The notes below the pieces were generated by a model. That model did not search any database. It was not told the origin of the DNA and saw nothing but the letters and a program-made list of their open reading frames with translations. Shown in pieces: positions 1 to 8,262 of a stretch of DNA of 64,000 bases. The translations under genes were made by a program, and so were the position numbers. Within the stretch, counting starts at the first letter, position 1. Every line of letters starts with the position of its first letter. This stretch comes from Erwinia tasmaniensis Et1/99. GTDB taxonomy: Bacteria > Pseudomonadota > Gammaproteobacteria > Enterobacterales > Enterobacteriaceae. The stretch lies in NCBI RefSeq assembly GCF_000026185.1, contig NC_010694.1, forward strand, positions 620,001-684,000. Direction: 5' to 3'.

Positions 1-21
1 CAATGAGTGACGAAGTCGTTG

Positions 22-3000
22 CTAGCTGATATTGGGGGAAATATAATTCTGGTTACTGTCCCAGCGCAGTTTTAATAAGCTACTGTTGCCATATTGATCG
101 GTCACCGTGACCCTGACTTCATTCAGCGAATTGCTCCAGCCGACTGGTTCAGCCTTTGTTTCCGGAATATGAAAAGAGTAACCCACGAAACTGACAACGC
201 CGTTTTTACTTACGGAAGGATGGACGGTGAGTTTGTCAATAGCCAGACGGTATCGAGTATCACCTCCTTTATATTTAAAATAGATAACGCCGTCGAAATA
301 AACATGGTCTGATGATTCAATTTTATTGGCATCAAATAAAATCATGGCGCTGGAGAGTAACTGAGGTTCCGCCTGGCTACCCGTTTTATATCCAGCCACG
401 GAACAGCTCTGCATGCCGTCAGAGGTCAGGCAAGAGAAGCTCATTTCGTCTTTGATATTCCCCCAGCTCTGGTGGCTTTGGTTGACCGTGTTGTTGATTA
501 CCGGAGAGTACTTAACCTCTATTTTCTTGAAAATATTTTTTTTAATTTCACTACGTGGCGCAATGTTAATAAAGTGTTGATAACATTCCCCGGTGTGTTT
601 TTCATCATAAGATCCATTACCTTTAATTATTGAAAAGGCAATATTTTCATTTATTTTTACCGGGACGCTACTGGAAATTGACAGGTTGTTTTTATCGGTA
701 TAATCGACAGGTTGCAGCGTGGAAATGGAGACGCCATTGTCCATGCCGCTTTCACTGTTGATATCGGTCGAGTAAATCGCTCTCTCTGCATCGGGGTTTG
801 TCAGGCGAACTTTTACCGCGATCTTTTTATTTTTTTCTCCTGTGTTACAGGTGATATATAAGGGAGCGCCGATATCCCTGGTGTGGATGTTGCGCTGGTT
901 ATTATATTCATTCTTTTTATTGCTATATGCCCATTTACCCTCCCGGGAGATATCTTCCCCTGTAATATAGTCAACCAACTCTATAAAGGGATAAATATCT
1001 TCAGCAGGTAATATGACATTTTCTCCATTTATGTCCTGTGGGCTGATTTTTATCAATACCGTACATTGATTAACGCCATTGCCATAGATGGAGGTAGACG
1101 CCGGGCCATCAGCAGAAATAATTTCAAGATGGGACAGGCTACAGACGCGTGACCACGCAGAGGTCGAAGGGAGCAGTTCAACTAAGCTATAGCCAGCTTG
1201 CCATGGCCTGTTTTTCTGACCGATCCTTATCAATAGTGGTCTGTGCTGAACAATATCCGCAGGTGCCTGGTAGTCACAGGACCATACCGTCATCTTTCCA
1301 TCCTGGGCACTCGTGGGTTCTGACAGTTTGCCGATCTGCGGGATGAGTTCCCATTGGTTGGCGTCAAAATCCCGGCTCCGGGTGCTGAAATGTGCCTTGT
1401 CATTCGGCTGCATGGCGAGTTTGATCGGCGGATTTACCCTGAATGCCGTGGTTGTGTCTTTTTCACACAGACAGATAATCGCCTGCTTTTTCGTGCCGGA
1501 GGGGAGGCTGGCAACAGCGGTAACGATATTATAGCCCTCTTGATAATGACCGGCCGCAGGCGGAGTATATAAGCCCTTATTATCAATATTACCGGGATAG
1601 TCCAGGTCTGATTCAAGCCGCCAGCTGACCGCCTCGCCCGATCCTGTGACGATGGTTTTTAACTGAAACGGTTCAAGAACATTCCTTTCGGTGATGTTGA
1701 TAAAGCATGTCGTGATCTCCAGCGGAGAAGCGAGAACGGTAATCACCGCCGAGCCCGTGCGGCCGTCCGCCATTGCTGCCGTGACGATGATATTTTTAGC
1801 CACGGTAATTTCACCTAATGCCGGTGCGGTATAGACCCCTTTATTGTCGATACTTCCTACACCGTCCGCCGACCAGATAAGCCCTTTTGGCGCTGAACCA
1901 TCCGGTAAACTGGCGGTTAACTGCAGTTTTTGCCCGGCAGCCACCAGCACCTCATCCGGCTCCACGGTAAGCGCAGTCAGTGATTCTGCAACCTCACCGT
2001 ACATTGCCAGGTCTCCGGGGATAAACACATCCTGGAAGCTCAGGATGTTCTCCCCAGGGAAAAGCACGTTTCTGATATAAAAAGTCTTAATATCCTCCAG
2101 CTCGAAAATATTACCTTTATTCAGGTTATCCATCGTTTTACGGATAAATTTCTCTTTCGCGCTGTTGCTAAAACCGGCCCAGGAAGAATAGGCCGATTCC
2201 AGATTAAAATTGGCGCTGCCGTTGAACACAATGTTGCTGTCTTTATCCAGTGACAGCCTGGCGTTAAATGTGCCCGTTCGCTTAAATGGCACATTTTCTA
2301 CCGTCGTGATGGGCTTGACTTCCGCCGCTAACGAGTCGGTAAAGATGTCGGTAAATGTCTGTTGACTGAAGCGGCCGATAATCGTTTTATTATCCGGGCC
2401 TTTTCCTAGCTGAAAGTCTGCCATCGACAGGCGGGCGGGTCTTTCATTTTGGCTACTGTCAGAGCTCCACATCATCCCGTGAAAGCCTACACCGCTGTAT
2501 GAACCCTTTATCACATCGGTAGTCTGTACATATCCCTGGGTGAACTGCAGTATCCGGCGGCCTTCCGGGGTAAAGAGCGATGACCAGGCTAGATCCTTCA
2601 CCCGACCGGCAAATTGTTTGGCCAGCAGCGGGCCGAACAGTAATCTGTCTGAAATCAACATCGTTGCCGATTTGTCGTGCGGAATAATCCAGGGCTGTTC
2701 ATTGGTCGGATAGCTTCCTTTACCCTCATAGTTGGTGGCGATAAAAAGGAGTACGGCCCCATCGGTATTATCCGGGGCAGCCCTGGTGCTGGCATCGGGA
2801 TGACGCTGGGTGCGCACAATAAACTCGCGTGGATAAAGCTTCTTACTGGCATCATCACGTTTCAGCGTGCCCAGGTTGTAATCCATAGCATTATCTTTCA
2901 GATAGTTACGGAAAATATTGAGCAATTCATCCGGTAGTTCGTTCATTCCCTCTACGTTGAGCAGGCTGCCCTGGTCAAAGTGCATGGAAATATCACCGTT

Positions 3001-3411
3001 CTCACTGACCGATCCGGTGCCGTATTTCAATTCCACGCGAATTTTTACCGCATAATCACTGGCCGCAGTAATACGATCCCACTGAAGGACCTGGGGATTG
3101 GCAGCGTCTGCATCGGTGCGGATAATATCCCCAGAGATGAATTTGAGTCTGACCAGTACCGCAGAACCGGCAATGTTTGAATCTTCAAAGGAGACCTTCG
3201 GCGGCCCCATAGCAATATTCTTAAAGTGCAGACCGAATTTTGGATTTTCATGATTGAAAGGTGGATAGTTTTCTCCTCCGGCCACCTTTTTCAGGTACTG
3301 TTGGGTGAGGAGTTTGTTGATCCTTGTACGATTATAGGCAATCAGAATATCCCAACCGTTAGTGGCCGACTTATGGTTTAACGAACTGTTAATATTTTCT
3401 ATCGTTTTCAT
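22..3411 (-). CDS. P47/OrfX-like (TULIP-type) protein with Ig-like repeats
   Basis: The protein has 1129 residues and no signal peptide. Its first ~35 residues (NGWDILIAYNRTRINKLL around residues 18-35) resemble the opening of the P47/OrfX family, lipid-binding TULIP-fold proteins first known from botulinum neurotoxin gene clusters and annotated in many proteobacteria; this is recognised by motif memory, not alignment. Roughly residues 480-560 and 565-650 form two Ig-like repeats that share the pattern G-x-I-D-N-K-G-x-Y-T-x-P. The C-terminal ~450 residues are not recognised. The ATG at 3411 fits the family start. The gene stands alone with no partner in view. Function is unknown; secretion, lipid binding or a toxin-accessory role would all be guesses. 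Confidence 0.55.
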   Translation of the reverse strand: MKTIENINSSLNHKSATNGWDILIAYNRTRINKLLTQQYLKKVAGGENYPPFNHENPKFGLHFKNIAMGPPKVSFEDSNIAGSAVLVRLKFISGDIIRTDADAANPQVLQWDRITAASDYAVKIRVELKYGTGSVSENGDISMHFDQGSLLNVEGMNELPDELLNIFRNYLKDNAMDYNLGTLKRDDASKKLYPREFIVRTQRHPDASTRAAPDNTDGAVLLFIATNYEGKGSYPTNEQPWIIPHDKSATMLISDRLLFGPLLAKQFAGRVKDLAWSSLFTPEGRRILQFTQGYVQTTDVIKGSYSGVGFHGMMWSSDSSQNERPARLSMADFQLGKGPDNKTIIGRFSQQTFTDIFTDSLAAEVKPITTVENVPFKRTGTFNARLSLDKDSNIVFNGSANFNLESAYSSWAGFSNSAKEKFIRKTMDNLNKGNIFELEDIKTFYIRNVLFPGENILSFQDVFIPGDLAMYGEVAESLTALTVEPDEVLVAAGQKLQLTASLPDGSAPKGLIWSADGVGSIDNKGVYTAPALGEITVAKNIIVTAAMADGRTGSAVITVLASPLEITTCFINITERNVLEPFQLKTIVTGSGEAVSWRLESDLDYPGNIDNKGLYTPPAAGHYQEGYNIVTAVASLPSGTKKQAIICLCEKDTTTAFRVNPPIKLAMQPNDKAHFSTRSRDFDANQWELIPQIGKLSEPTSAQDGKMTVWSCDYQAPADIVQHRPLLIRIGQKNRPWQAGYSLVELLPSTSAWSRVCSLSHLEIISADGPASTSIYGNGVNQCTVLIKISPQDINGENVILPAEDIYPFIELVDYITGEDISREGKWAYSNKKNEYNNQRNIHTRDIGAPLYITCNTGEKNKKIAVKVRLTNPDAERAIYSTDINSESGMDNGVSISTLQPVDYTDKNNLSISSSVPVKINENIAFSIIKGNGSYDEKHTGECYQHFINIAPRSEIKKNIFKKIEVKYSPVINNTVNQSHQSWGNIKDEMSFSCLTSDGMQSCSVAGYKTGSQAEPQLLSSAMILFDANKIESSDHVYFDGVIYFKYKGGDTRYRLAIDKLTVHPSVSKNGVVSFVGYSFHIPETKAEPVGWSNSLNEVRVTVTDQYGNSSLLKLRWDSNQNYISPNIS

Positions 3412-3824
3412 TAAATGAGTCCTCTTAAAAAAGATGTGTTTGGAAAAATGCCCTTTCTTCTAATCAAGTTAACACGAATTTAATTGGTTAAAATTATATG
3501 GGAAACATCATTTATAATGGGTTTGAGAGTTTTTTTAGTTTGTAGTATATATCTATATATCATGGCATTAATTATTATCTCTTGAGAGTGACATCGATGT
3601 GAGTTGTAGTATGGGTGGGATGGGTAATGTTGATTTTATATTTCCTTTCCTGATGTTTTTATCTCATTATTTAATAGGGTGGGATAGTCTGTTAGTAATG
3701 GAAGTTGATTATTGGGATGTTTCAAAACGATAACCATGTAGCCGACATCGAAAAATATACCTTTGCTTATGTGAGGTACTAGCGGGTAGTTATACCGCAG
3801 GAGAGGAGCAGGGTGGCACCTTAA
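3412..3824. other. Gene-free AT-rich stretch upstream of the P47-like gene
   Basis: About 400 bases of AT-rich DNA lie between the start of the leftward P47-like gene and the degenerate ORF that holds the IS element. Reading the plus strand from 3719 gives a frame similar in style to the next entry but broken by stops at about 3782 and 3822. I see no intact gene, RNA gene or clear promoter here. Confidence 0.5.
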
Positions 3825-4079
3825 GGACATACGTTTGTCAACGGGAGATGTTTTATAGCTCGATGGTATCAATATCCTGGTGCTGGTGGCTCGCTCAACG
3901 TCGTGATGAGCCGAGATACTTTCTATTGCCAATCTGGAGAGGGCGGGATCTATACAGATGAGAGCCTTTCAGTAGGGGGACGGGGCGATATGCATATTCA
4001 AGAGCTATTGACCTGCTCCCCGTTGATGAGTACATCCTGATGTGAGTCATGTCTTCATAAGCCACATGAGGAAATCCCC

Positions 4080-4329
4080 ATAAAGACGCGTTTTTCCGGC
4101 CACCAGATCATCAGTCTTCTCCGCGAGGCTGAAGCCGGAGTTTCTGCCCGTGAACTCTGCCGCAAACATGCCATTTCCGACGCCACGTTTTACACCTGGC
4201 GTAAGAAGTATGGTGGTATGGAGGTGCCTGAAGTCGCTTGAAGAAGAGAACGCCAGACTCAAGAAGCGGCTTGCCGAAGCCATGCTGGATAAGGAGGCGC
4301 TTCAGGTGGCTCCTGGGCGAAAGTACTGA
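4080..4329 (+). pseudogene. IS3-family orfA remnant (transposase helix-turn-helix)
   Basis: The translation from 4080 gives the familiar IS3 orfA start (KTRFSGHQIISLLREAEAG), a helix-turn-helix that binds the IS ends, followed by YTWRKKYGGME. The expected ATG is ATA here. After the GGMEVPEVA segment the frame hits TGA at 4239-4241. The expected continuation, the leucine-rich LKSLEEENARLKK segment, is present in another frame up to 4329. A small deletion near 4238 explains this. The protein is therefore not made in functional form. Confidence 0.75.
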
Positions 4330-5175
4330 CGACAGACCAGAAGCGCTAAGCCGTGGTGTTGATGTGTGATGCGACCGGTCTGTCGCAACGTCGTGCCTGC
4401 AGACTCACAGGTTTGTCCCTGTCGACCTGCCGCTATGACGCTCAGCGTCCGGCGGCTGATGCGCATTTATCAGGGCGCATCACCGGGCTGGCGCTGGAGC
4501 GCAGGCGTTTTGGCTATCGCCGCATCGGGCAGTTACTGCGCCGTGAAGGGCTTCACGTTAATCATAAGCGCGCGTAGCGCGAGCGGGCCGGGCGTAAAAC
4601 GCAGACGACGTCGTAAAGGGCTGGCCACAGAACGTCTGCCGCTGCTCCGCCCGGCGGCGCCCAATCTGACCTGGTCGATGGATTTCGTCATGGACGCATT
4701 GACCACCGGTCGCAGGATCAAGTGCCTGACCTGCGTGGACGACTTCACGAAGGAGTGCCTGATGTTCACCGTTGTATTTAGGATTTCAGGCGCACAGGTC
4801 ACGCGTATTCTGGACAGCATTGGGCTGTTTCGCGCCTATCCGGCGACGACAAGAGCAGGCCAGGGGCCGGAGTTTACCTGCCTGACGTTGTATTAATGGG
4901 TCTTTAAGCAATGTGTGGAATTTCGTCTAATTCAGCCAGGCAAGCCGACACAGAACGGATTTATTGAGAGTTTTAACGGACGATTTCGCGATGAATGTCT
5001 GAACAAGTACGGGTTCGGCGATATTGCTCACGCAAGGAACATTATCAATGACTGGCGGCAGGATTATAACGAGTGTCGACCGCACTCCATGCTGAATGAT
5101 CGGACGCCGTCTGAATTTGCGGCGGGTTGGAGAAAGGGCCATTCTGAGAGTGAAAGATCCGACATTACTCACTGA
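4326..5175 (+). pseudogene. IS3-family orfB remnant (DDE integrase domain)
   Basis: This is the catalytic part of an IS3-type transposase with several lesions. The start segment LTTDQKR is followed by an in-frame TAA. The helix-turn-helix part VNHKRA ends in a stop near 4577, with the frame resuming in another register after a deletion. The first catalytic Asp (SMDFVMD) is present. The usual RTDQGPEF motif reads RAGQGPEF, so the second catalytic Asp has become Gly. A TAA interrupts the frame at 4894-4896. The final Glu (GFIESFNGRFRDECLN) survives. It is inactive. Confidence 0.8.
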
Positions 5176-5326
5176 GCGTTGTATCTAATCCTGGGGACAG
5201 GTCAGTATTCTTCAGGAAGTATGGCAAGATGAGAGATGGCGTTAATTCCTATAAAATATAAAAATCTTGACCTCATGTTTGATAGCATGGGGTTGTTTTT
5301 TTATGGGGATTACACAAAGGAAAATC

Positions 5327-6058
5327 ATGGATACCGTTATAGCATTTTTATCTCTGGCTCTATTTATTGCTTTTATCGTGGGTTTAATCAAGCCGTCGCT
5401 GGTTATGATGCCTAACCGTAAGCGCTCCAGTGCGCTTTATCTTGGTGGCTGTCTGGCGCTGAGCTTTATTGGCTCAATCTTATGGCCGACTGAAAAAAGC
5501 CAGCGTGTAGCAAAAGCTGATGTACCGGCAGTAAAAGCGGAACCGGCTCCGCCAACGTTTGAATACGCCGATAAAACCCTCAAAGAATATCGCAATGAGC
5601 TAAAAGAAACCCGGCACGATATCGTTAAAGACTATGTTAACTTCAAAAGTGTACCGGCCAGCTCTACTGATGCCTTTTATGCTTGTATGAGTGAGTACAG
5701 TTTTACTAAAGATGATGCGTTAAAACTCGGTGATGTGTTGGGGTGGTGTTTCAACCACTTCGAGAAAGATCCACAATCGCTGAATAATAAAATCAACCTT
5801 GACACATTTAAGGGTAATTTTAGCGGTTGGGATGGATCCTATCGCCCGTTAGAGAAGCTGATAAAAGCCAGCATGAATGATGATTCCTCTTATAAACATA
5901 TTTCAACGGTCTACCATCTTATTTTGAATAAAGACCCGTATGCCGTTGTAAAAACAACGTTTCGCGGCACTAATGCTTATGGTGGTGTGGTCAAACAGAC
6001 CGTAGCGGCACGCGTCAACGTGCGAACGGGTGAAGTCCTTTCGATACTCGACAATTAA
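5327..6058 (+). CDS. Membrane-anchored protein of unknown function
   Basis: I start the protein at the ATG at 5327, which has AAAGGA 7-8 bases upstream and gives a clean N-terminal membrane segment (MDTVIAFLSLALFIAFIVGL). The open frame reaches 20 codons further up without a good ribosome site. A second hydrophobic stretch lies at about residues 31-48 (SSALYLGGCLALSFIGSIL), followed by a Pro/Ala linker and a soluble ~170-residue domain with two cysteines (FYACMSEY and GWCFNHF). The family is not recognised; similar membrane-anchored proteins of unknown role are common in enterobacteria. A long hairpin follows the stop. Confidence 0.7.
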   Translation: MDTVIAFLSLALFIAFIVGLIKPSLVMMPNRKRSSALYLGGCLALSFIGSILWPTEKSQRVAKADVPAVKAEPAPPTFEYADKTLKEYRNELKETRHDIVKDYVNFKSVPASSTDAFYACMSEYSFTKDDALKLGDVLGWCFNHFEKDPQSLNNKINLDTFKGNFSGWDGSYRPLEKLIKASMNDDSSYKHISTVYHLILNKDPYAVVKTTFRGTNAYGGVVKQTVAARVNVRTGEVLSILDN

Positions 6059-6067
6059 GTTTAATTT

Positions 6068-6098
6068 CGTGAGTGCTAATATAATGTTAGCACTCACG
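6068..6098 (+). terminator. 12-bp perfect inverted repeat after the membrane protein gene
   Basis: CGTGAGTGCTAA (6068-6079) and its exact complement (6087-6098) enclose a 7-base loop, 10 bases after the stop codon. The hairpin is strong but the run of T that follows is weak (GTTTAAAT), so this may be a terminator or an RNA-stabilising or protein-binding palindrome. Confidence 0.5.
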
Positions 6099-6160
6099 TT
6101 TAAATGCGGTTAAGGGGGCGCAACGAAATATCAAGTAGACTTAAAATAAAATGCAATTGA

Positions 6161-6819
6161 TCGTTTAATGAAGTATTAACAAAGTATAAATTACGACAGG
6201 TAGGAGAGACGCGGAAATATAAATTTGAAATTTTGCATTTACCACGTTTTCTTGAGTTAGTGCTGAAGTTATATATCGTCTCTGTGGACGAATATCTGCT
6301 GTTCACTAAATGCTATAGCCCTATTAGAGATAAAGCTAAGTGAGACGCAATAGACCTTTTGGATGCGCATAATTCTCTTACCAAAGAAGGTGCTGATTTA
6401 GGTAAATTCATTGATGGTGTTGCCCGTCCTTACACCGTTACATTAGACCCGGCGCTAAGTTTCACTAAGTGCGAAAAATGCAGTAAAACAGGTGTCAATT
6501 TGTAGATATTGTTTTTTGTAATGATACCGACTGGCTTAAGAATCTAAAGAAGGGTATTGGGCATTATCAATTCAGATTTACGCCAAAAAAAAATCGATTG
6601 CATATTGGCCGTCTTGTCCGAGGTGTGACTGAGTTTATCGATACATTTTATCTTTTCAACCTGGAGCATGAAGTTGGTTCGGAAAACCTAAAGACATTTC
6701 AAACATTGGCTGATAAATATTCCCATTTACTCAGTGAGGCTGAAAAGGAAGTAGAGGAAAAGGAGGCGGAAGCATTTTACGGCATAAGACCAAGCGATTA
6801 TGAGTTCCTGACGGAATAA
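6161..6819 (+). pseudogene. Degenerate gene running into the left prophage junction
   Basis: One reading frame is open from 6161, is cut by a TGA at 6341-6343, goes on in the same frame to a TAG near 6503, and continues after a +1 shift to the TAA at 6817-6819. Joined, it would give about 215 residues: a basic first part, a middle with paired cysteines (TKCEKCSK) and a Glu-rich end (EAEKEVEEKEAEAFYG). Two lesions in an otherwise continuous frame suggest a recently killed gene. The last codons (6806-6819) lie beyond the 18-bp att repeat and would be phage-derived. I do not recognise the family. The 73-codon ORF at 6598-6819 is only its tail. Confidence 0.5.
6788..6805. repeat. Candidate attL core (18-bp repeat)
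   Basis: GACCAAGCGATTATGAGT here is identical to 37181-37198, the anticodon arm of tRNA-Ile2. It lies 85 bases outside a pair of short repeats that are also found inside the right end. Unlike a normal attL, the left flank is not the 3' half of a tRNA but coding sequence of a degenerate gene. Confidence 0.75.
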
Positions 6820-6890
6820 CCGGAAATCAATGGTTTGTGTTATTAATCATTGACATAGGTTGCCATTGTTTGCCAATGATTACTCGTTAT

Positions 6891-6922
6891 CCGCCATTTC
6901 TACCGCCACTTTATCGCCACTT
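6891..6922. promoter_or_regulatory. Putative integrase or Apl arm-type sites, left end
   Basis: Three tandem copies of a CCGCCA-type word (CCGCCATTTC, ACCGCCACTT, TCGCCACTTA) are spaced 11 bases apart, one helical turn. A matching pair occurs at 37067-37085, and both sets lie 85-95 bases from the 18-bp core. This is what arm sites for a tyrosine integrase or its directionality factor look like. They also overlap the 3' end of apeA's downstream region. Confidence 0.5.
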
Positions 6923-6925
6923 ATC

Positions 6926-8248
6926 CTACGGGGCAACCTTGCTTTGATAGCGCTCAATCTGCTCTTTTGTTAAACCTAATTGTGATAGCAAATGCGCGGT
7001 AATAGTTATCTTGAGATATAACCCTATTTTGATATAGTCATCTATCGACATTACTTTCATGAGTTTTTTTGGTCGGCCGACATGAGCGAGTTCGCCTCTA
7101 ACTATAGTAATATTTTCTCCAATTGTTTTTTTATTGAATTTTGAAAATATTGCTTCTAATTTGTTTTTTAAGTCGATTGACGCATATTTATTTATAGGCC
7201 CTATATATTTGTCTTCATTCTTCGCTGAGAGAGTTAAGTTAATGGATTCTAACTGAGTGGCATATAATATAATATCCGCGTGAGCTTGGTGAAGAGTCCT
7301 AAGTCCCGTTTCGTATTGATATGTTACCGAGAGAGGGTTATACTCATCGCTCATATTTAACCATTTGCTAATAACTTCTCCCATATCAATTTGTTTCCAA
7401 TTCAATGGTAGAAAGTGATGATTGATAGTCGAAAGTGCGAGATCTATAGTTCTCTGTTCTATACCATTAGAAAAAAGACAAGGGTTGTTTTTTTGTTTTC
7501 CTTTGAATTTTATATTTAGCTCATCCGGTATGACTGGTTTGTCTAATAATATTGAAAATAGACCAGTCAATTTCCATATGTCATCAATGTGTTTTATGAT
7601 GCTATCATTAATGGTGTTGGCGTATCGTAGAAAGAACTTAAGGTTTTTTCTTATGGAGAAAAATGCTTTAGGGTATTCTTTTTTTGTTGACCAAAAGTCT
7701 TTGGTGAATTTATTGAAAGCCTCCTCATGCTGGCAGTCTATGATGTTTACAAGGCTATCCCCAATCATACTAAATGTAGCATTGTTGATGACGTCTATTT
7801 TCCATTCGGAGCCGTGAATAGATAGGATTGGTTTTGTAGAGTATTTTAGTTGAGATATGAATCCTTGGGGGTGAATAAATTCCTGCATGCCATGAAGAGC
7901 TATATCGCAGTATTCCACACTATCTTCTTCAGTATAAATTCCGTTAAAGATTATTGCTTTAAAATAGTGTTTGCCAGTTAAAACCCTTAACTTACCAAAA
8001 TGCATTGAGCCTTGAAGGAAATCAAATGAACCAATCAGAGTGCATGGCTCGCCAGTGTTCAATACTCCGTATAACCGCTGGCATGTTCTCGGACTATCAC
8101 TATCTGAAATGCAATAGTCAAGTACCAATCCATTGTAGGGAGTGTATTCTATTTTGGCAGAAAATCTGTCTTTATTATCATGGGGGGCACTCCAAAACTC
8201 TCCATGAAAAGAGTGCTCTTTTGTGAAATCATAGAAATAACCAGCCAT
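6926..8248 (-). CDS. apeA: ApeA-like HEPN anti-phage defence protein
   Basis: The protein has 440 residues. The N-terminal ~150 residues (HGEFWSAP near the start, GSMHFGKLRVLTG, HGMQEF) fit the ApeA N-terminal domain, and the C-terminal ~150 residues fit the ApeA-like HEPN domain. The HEPN catalytic R-x4-H motif is present as RGELAH at residues 384-389. Such proteins are single-gene abortive-infection systems thought to cleave RNA when a phage infects. Its start lies only 14 bases downstream of int and on the same strand, so it probably shares the repressor-int transcript and is expressed in the lysogen. Base composition is AT-rich compared with int, suggesting separate acquisition. The family call is from motif memory. 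Confidence 0.75.
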   Translation of the reverse strand: MAGYFYDFTKEHSFHGEFWSAPHDNKDRFSAKIEYTPYNGLVLDYCISDSDSPRTCQRLYGVLNTGEPCTLIGSFDFLQGSMHFGKLRVLTGKHYFKAIIFNGIYTEEDSVEYCDIALHGMQEFIHPQGFISQLKYSTKPILSIHGSEWKIDVINNATFSMIGDSLVNIIDCQHEEAFNKFTKDFWSTKKEYPKAFFSIRKNLKFFLRYANTINDSIIKHIDDIWKLTGLFSILLDKPVIPDELNIKFKGKQKNNPCLFSNGIEQRTIDLALSTINHHFLPLNWKQIDMGEVISKWLNMSDEYNPLSVTYQYETGLRTLHQAHADIILYATQLESINLTLSAKNEDKYIGPINKYASIDLKNKLEAIFSKFNKKTIGENITIVRGELAHVGRPKKLMKVMSIDDYIKIGLYLKITITAHLLSQLGLTKEQIERYQSKVAP

Positions 8249-8262
8249 GACTACCTCATTAT

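Larger units (their letters stand above)
4009..5205 (+). mobile_element. Degenerate IS3-family insertion sequence
   Basis: The element is about 1.2 kb. Its left end reads TGACCTGCTCCCC at 4009 and its right end is the imperfect inverse (TGGGGACAGGTCA at 5192-5204). This is the terminal pattern of the IS407/IS51-type branch of IS3. TAT flanks both sides (4006-4008 and 5206-5208), fitting the 3-bp target duplication of IS3 elements. It carries orfA- and orfB-like remnants in the + direction, both broken several times, so it cannot transpose by itself. Assigning the subgroup is from memory of IS3 termini. Confidence 0.8.
3825..5261 (+). pseudogene. Degenerate ORF split by the IS3 element
   Basis: An open plus-strand frame runs from 3825 to 4008, stops at the IS element, and resumes exactly in frame at 5209 to a TAA at 5259-5261 once the element and one copy of the TAT target repeat are removed. 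The restored peptide has about 77 residues and includes the string GGIYTDESLSVGG. The frame continues upstream to 3719 but with two stops, so the gene was already damaged or is a fragment. I do not recognise the product. A remnant of a variable tip or effector domain is conceivable, but nothing proves it. Confidence 0.4.

Noticed and set aside
3636..3932. 98-codon frame on the minus strand left of the IS element
   Set aside because: No ribosome site or known motif, and the opposite strand explains the sequence better as a degenerate ORF cut by the IS.
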